The notes under the pieces are model-generated. The model was given only the letters and a program-made list of their open reading frames with translations. It had not been told where the DNA came from and did no database searches. A stretch of DNA of 60,000 nucleotides, taken from assembly GCA_949358305.1 (NCBI GenBank), contig OX442318.1, positions 11,392,517 through 11,452,516 of the forward strand, given 5' to 3'. Both the position numbers and the translations under genes were made by a program. This DNA is from Strigamia acuminata (taxonomy: Eukaryota; Arthropoda; Chilopoda; Geophilomorpha; Linotaeniidae). Shown here in pieces: positions 57,953-60,000 of the stretch. Each line of letters begins with the position of its first letter. Position 1 is the first letter of the stretch.

Positions 57953-58059
57953 TTCACGCTTCGCTGCAGCCCTTTTAGCCTAACGGTTAAGGTGGCCCTG
58001 GGTAGGAACGGGCCTGACAAAGTCAGGTATGGGTAGGTTGACCCAATTTGAATTTCAAC

Positions 58060-59262
58060 CTAAAATCCACTCGTACAAGTGCGTGCTCCGTCATTAATCA
58101 CCGAATACTGCGAAGACACATTCCGTGGAGACGAATTTGGTTTGCAAAAAAGACCTTTGAAAGTATTCCTAAACTTCTCACTCATCCCGCAGTAAATTGC
58201 AAAATTGATCGGATGCGTTGCAATAATGCAGAAATTGGTACACAAAATGAGCATGTTGGCGATATAGTAATCGAGCACAGGCACACGAAAAGAACTAGCA
58301 ATTATGTGGAGTAATGTTATCACTGCCAACGGAGTCTCAACACAAAGAAAAAGCGTTACCACAGCTATCAGCATTAGCGTGGTGCAATTGCTGTCCCGCG
58401 AGTCTTTGCATTCCTTTTGTCTCCCTTGTTTCAGTTTCGCTTTCCTCTTCTTCGCATCACGCATAGTTCTGTACAGCAGCCAGTTTAACACCACCAATGC
58501 CGTGCAAGGAATCACATGAACAAATATCACCCGGAACCAGAAATAGATATTATAGTAAATGTTCTCGCTAATGACGAAGACCCACGGAGCCGTTGTTTCG
58601 CGACAAACGGTGATCATTTCGTCGTCCCACCAAATGTCCAAAGTTGTATATATCCGATCGAAGAACCGCGTAGACTGGTGGAGAGTTGCCAATCCATAGA
58701 TGAGATAAATGCCCTTGACCACACCTGGAAAGCTGCACCAGGTGAGGGAAGCCGTTGGATGGCATATGGCAATGTGTCGTTGAAGTGCTAAGGCTAAGGT
58801 CAGCCATATAGAGGCTGTGTGGAAGAGAGCTGGAATTACCTCATGCATGTAAATGAAGACGTAACAGAGGGTTGCTGGAGACAATGGTTGGACATAGTGA
58901 CCTAAGGTGTATAGGTAAAAGAGCCAAGGCGCTGGGAAGAGAACGGTAAACATATCGGCTAATGCCATTGCTTTGAGGATGGTATTTGTGGGATTGTGCA
59001 TGTGTTTTTTGGAGAGGACAATAACTACCAGGGTGTTTGTTACAACTGTAAGCAAGAAGAGTATAGGCATGAGGTAACCAAACATGGGAACAGCAAACTC
59101 TAGGGGAAACATTGCAGTGACGTTTAAGTGGCGGATAGTTGTTAGTCGTGGAGATAGTCTTGTGGCGTTGGTAAAGTCAAAATCAGAAAATGAATTGTTT
59201 GCCATTTCTAGGATGCTATTGAAAACTACTGGAGATGATGATGATGATTTCAATGCCAACAT
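58060..59262 (-). CDS. Rhodopsin-family neuropeptide receptor, myoinhibitory peptide / sex peptide receptor type
   Basis: A 400-residue seven-helix receptor. Glycosylation sites NNS (22), NAT (32) and NVT (47) lie in the N-terminal tail. Helices are at about 62-84, 95-117, 133-155, 178-197, 238-262, 294-322 and 333-356. Cys133 and Cys220 should form the usual disulfide. The DRY position reads LQRHIAICHP, NPxxY reads HPINFAIY, and CTTLMLI opens helix 6. The tail YSVINDGARTCT and motifs such as HNPTN and FPAPW are those of the SPR/MIP-receptor family, which signals through Gi/o-type proteins to MIP/allatostatin-B peptides (family knowledge). The coding part has no intron. ATG at 59262 is the first in frame, but the frame stays open upstream to an acceptor at 59285-59286, so an earlier exon could add residues. 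The second ATG (residue 20) is also possible. Ligand identity is inferred. Confidence 0.93.
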   Translation of the reverse strand: MLALKSSSSSPVVFNSILEMANNSFSDFDFTNATRLSPRLTTIRHLNVTAMFPLEFAVPMFGYLMPILFLLTVVTNTLVVIVLSKKHMHNPTNTILKAMALADMFTVLFPAPWLFYLYTLGHYVQPLSPATLCYVFIYMHEVIPALFHTASIWLTLALALQRHIAICHPTASLTWCSFPGVVKGIYLIYGLATLHQSTRFFDRIYTTLDIWWDDEMITVCRETTAPWVFVISENIYYNIYFWFRVIFVHVIPCTALVVLNWLLYRTMRDAKKRKAKLKQGRQKECKDSRDSNCTTLMLIAVVTLFLCVETPLAVITLLHIIASSFRVPVLDYYIANMLILCTNFCIIATHPINFAIYCGMSEKFRNTFKGLFCKPNSSPRNVSSQYSVINDGARTCTSGF

Positions 59263-59284
59263 CTCTGCAGAAAAAGCTGAGAAT
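59263..59284 (-). other. 5' part of the receptor exon after its acceptor
   Basis: TTTTTTTTTGCAG on the gene strand ends at 59285, leaving 22 bases (open in frame) before the ATG. This implies an upstream exon, not identified, perhaps beyond the window. Confidence 0.6.
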
Positions 59285-59441
59285 CTGCAAAAAAAAAAAA
59301 TAAGTTTTGTTAATTGCTTTTCTATTTTATTTTTGTTGGGATACGCCTGAAAAATCAGTCTTTACCTTATCTAAATAGTTCAGGGATTGGTAACTATTGT
59401 AAACTGATTAAAAAAACTTCCTTTTGATAGATTAAGTTAGG

Positions 59442-59724
59442 TAGGAATTGCAGTACCGGTTTCAGTATCGATTCCAGTACCGGCATTGGTACCAGGATTT
59501 AATACCAGTCTTGGTACCGAGGTTTAATAAATATTTTTGTTGAGAAATAGATTGACTATCCAGAACCAATACCAATACCGGTGCCAGTACCGCTTTCGGT
59601 AGTAGTACCGGCCCCAACACCGGTGCTCATTTTTCATTCGGGACCGGAACCAAATATAGTACCGGAAAAAAATGTCAGTACCAAATACTAGTACCATGGA
59701 AACCGTCCGGTACTGCAATCCCTA
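59442..59724. mobile_element. hAT-type MITE with perfect 8-bp duplication
   Basis: TAGGAATTGCAGTACCGG at the left and CCGGTACTGCAATCCCTA at the right are inverted. AAGTTAGG is duplicated exactly at 59434-59441 and 59725-59732. The interior is a run of GGTACC/CCGGTA motifs. It is 283 bp, in the receptor's 5' region. Confidence 0.93.
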
Positions 59725-59951
59725 AAGTTAGGGGAAGTTTTAATAAAGATTTAGTAAATATGTCAGCCTAACAGGGCTGGACTGGATACAAATTTAGTAC
59801 CGGAAAATCTGGATGGGTCGGACCACAGGTACGGGCTACAGTTGGCCAGAGACGGGCCAGACGGGCATGCCATTTAAGGTGAGGTAATACGATAACAAAT
59901 TTGTAGATTTACATTTGCTACTAATTCATGAAAAAATGATATTTGATATTG

Positions 59952-60000
59952 TTACGTGGCCAGACTGACTACTGTTTGACCACGTAAATACTTTATTATT
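59952..60000. mobile_element. Start of a TGTTACGTGGCC element, cut by the window end
   Basis: TGTTACGTGGCCAGACTGAC then TACTGTTTGACCACGTAA is the reverse complement of 52070-52110 inside the element at 50892-52191. The rest lies beyond the window. Confidence 0.7.

Noticed and set aside
57966-58012. tRNA-like or SINE-like stretch (TAGCCTAACGGTTAAGGTGG)
   Set aside because: It resembles an A box, but no matching B box or cloverleaf stem could be built.

Overview
ORGANISM AND KIND OF SEQUENCE. This is intron-rich, AT-rich eukaryotic nuclear DNA. An internal array of about 39 copies of CCTAA (TTAGG on the other strand) at 12764-12960 is the arthropod-type telomere repeat. The window also holds a RhoGEF2/ARHGEF11-12 type gene and a myoinhibitory-peptide/sex-peptide-type receptor. 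An arthropod is the best guess; the species cannot be told.

LAYOUT. (1) 419-1107, plus strand: last coding exon of a galaxin-like di-cysteine repeat protein. (2) 2039-2081, minus: possible first coding exon of another gene that would continue off the left edge. (3) 2525-44442, minus: a complete RGS-RhoGEF gene. I assembled 36 coding exons whose phases agree at every junction (5454 nt, 1817 residues) in the order PDZ, coiled coil, RGS, C1, DH, PH, acidic/helical tail. It has a TATA box upstream and an AATAAA signal downstream. Six phase-compatible candidate alternative first exons lie inside its introns; if real they would give forms lacking the leader, the PDZ domain, or all of PDZ-RGS-C1. 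(4) 44443-57946: a gene-poor stretch of dispersed elements and unassigned DNA. (5) 58060-59262, minus: an intronless receptor reading frame (400 aa), with a splice acceptor just upstream at 59285-59286.

NON-CODING CONTENT. Introns and flanks are full of short terminal-inverted-repeat elements (hAT-like with 8-bp duplications, TA-flanked Tigger/mariner-like, TAA-flanked Harbinger-like and others), several nested two or three deep. Many unrelated minisatellites have units of about 20-21 or 31-32 bp with alternating A and T tracts, which would place tracts at whole turns of the helix. No transposase or reverse transcriptase gene, rRNA, convincing tRNA or CRISPR array was found.

HOW THE GENES RELATE. 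There is no operon logic. From family knowledge, the RhoGEF couples G-alpha-12/13 receptors (RGS) and membrane partners (PDZ, C1) to RhoA activation (DH-PH), controlling actomyosin contraction. The receptor is a separate neuropeptide GPCR and the galaxin-like protein a probably secreted cysteine-rich protein.
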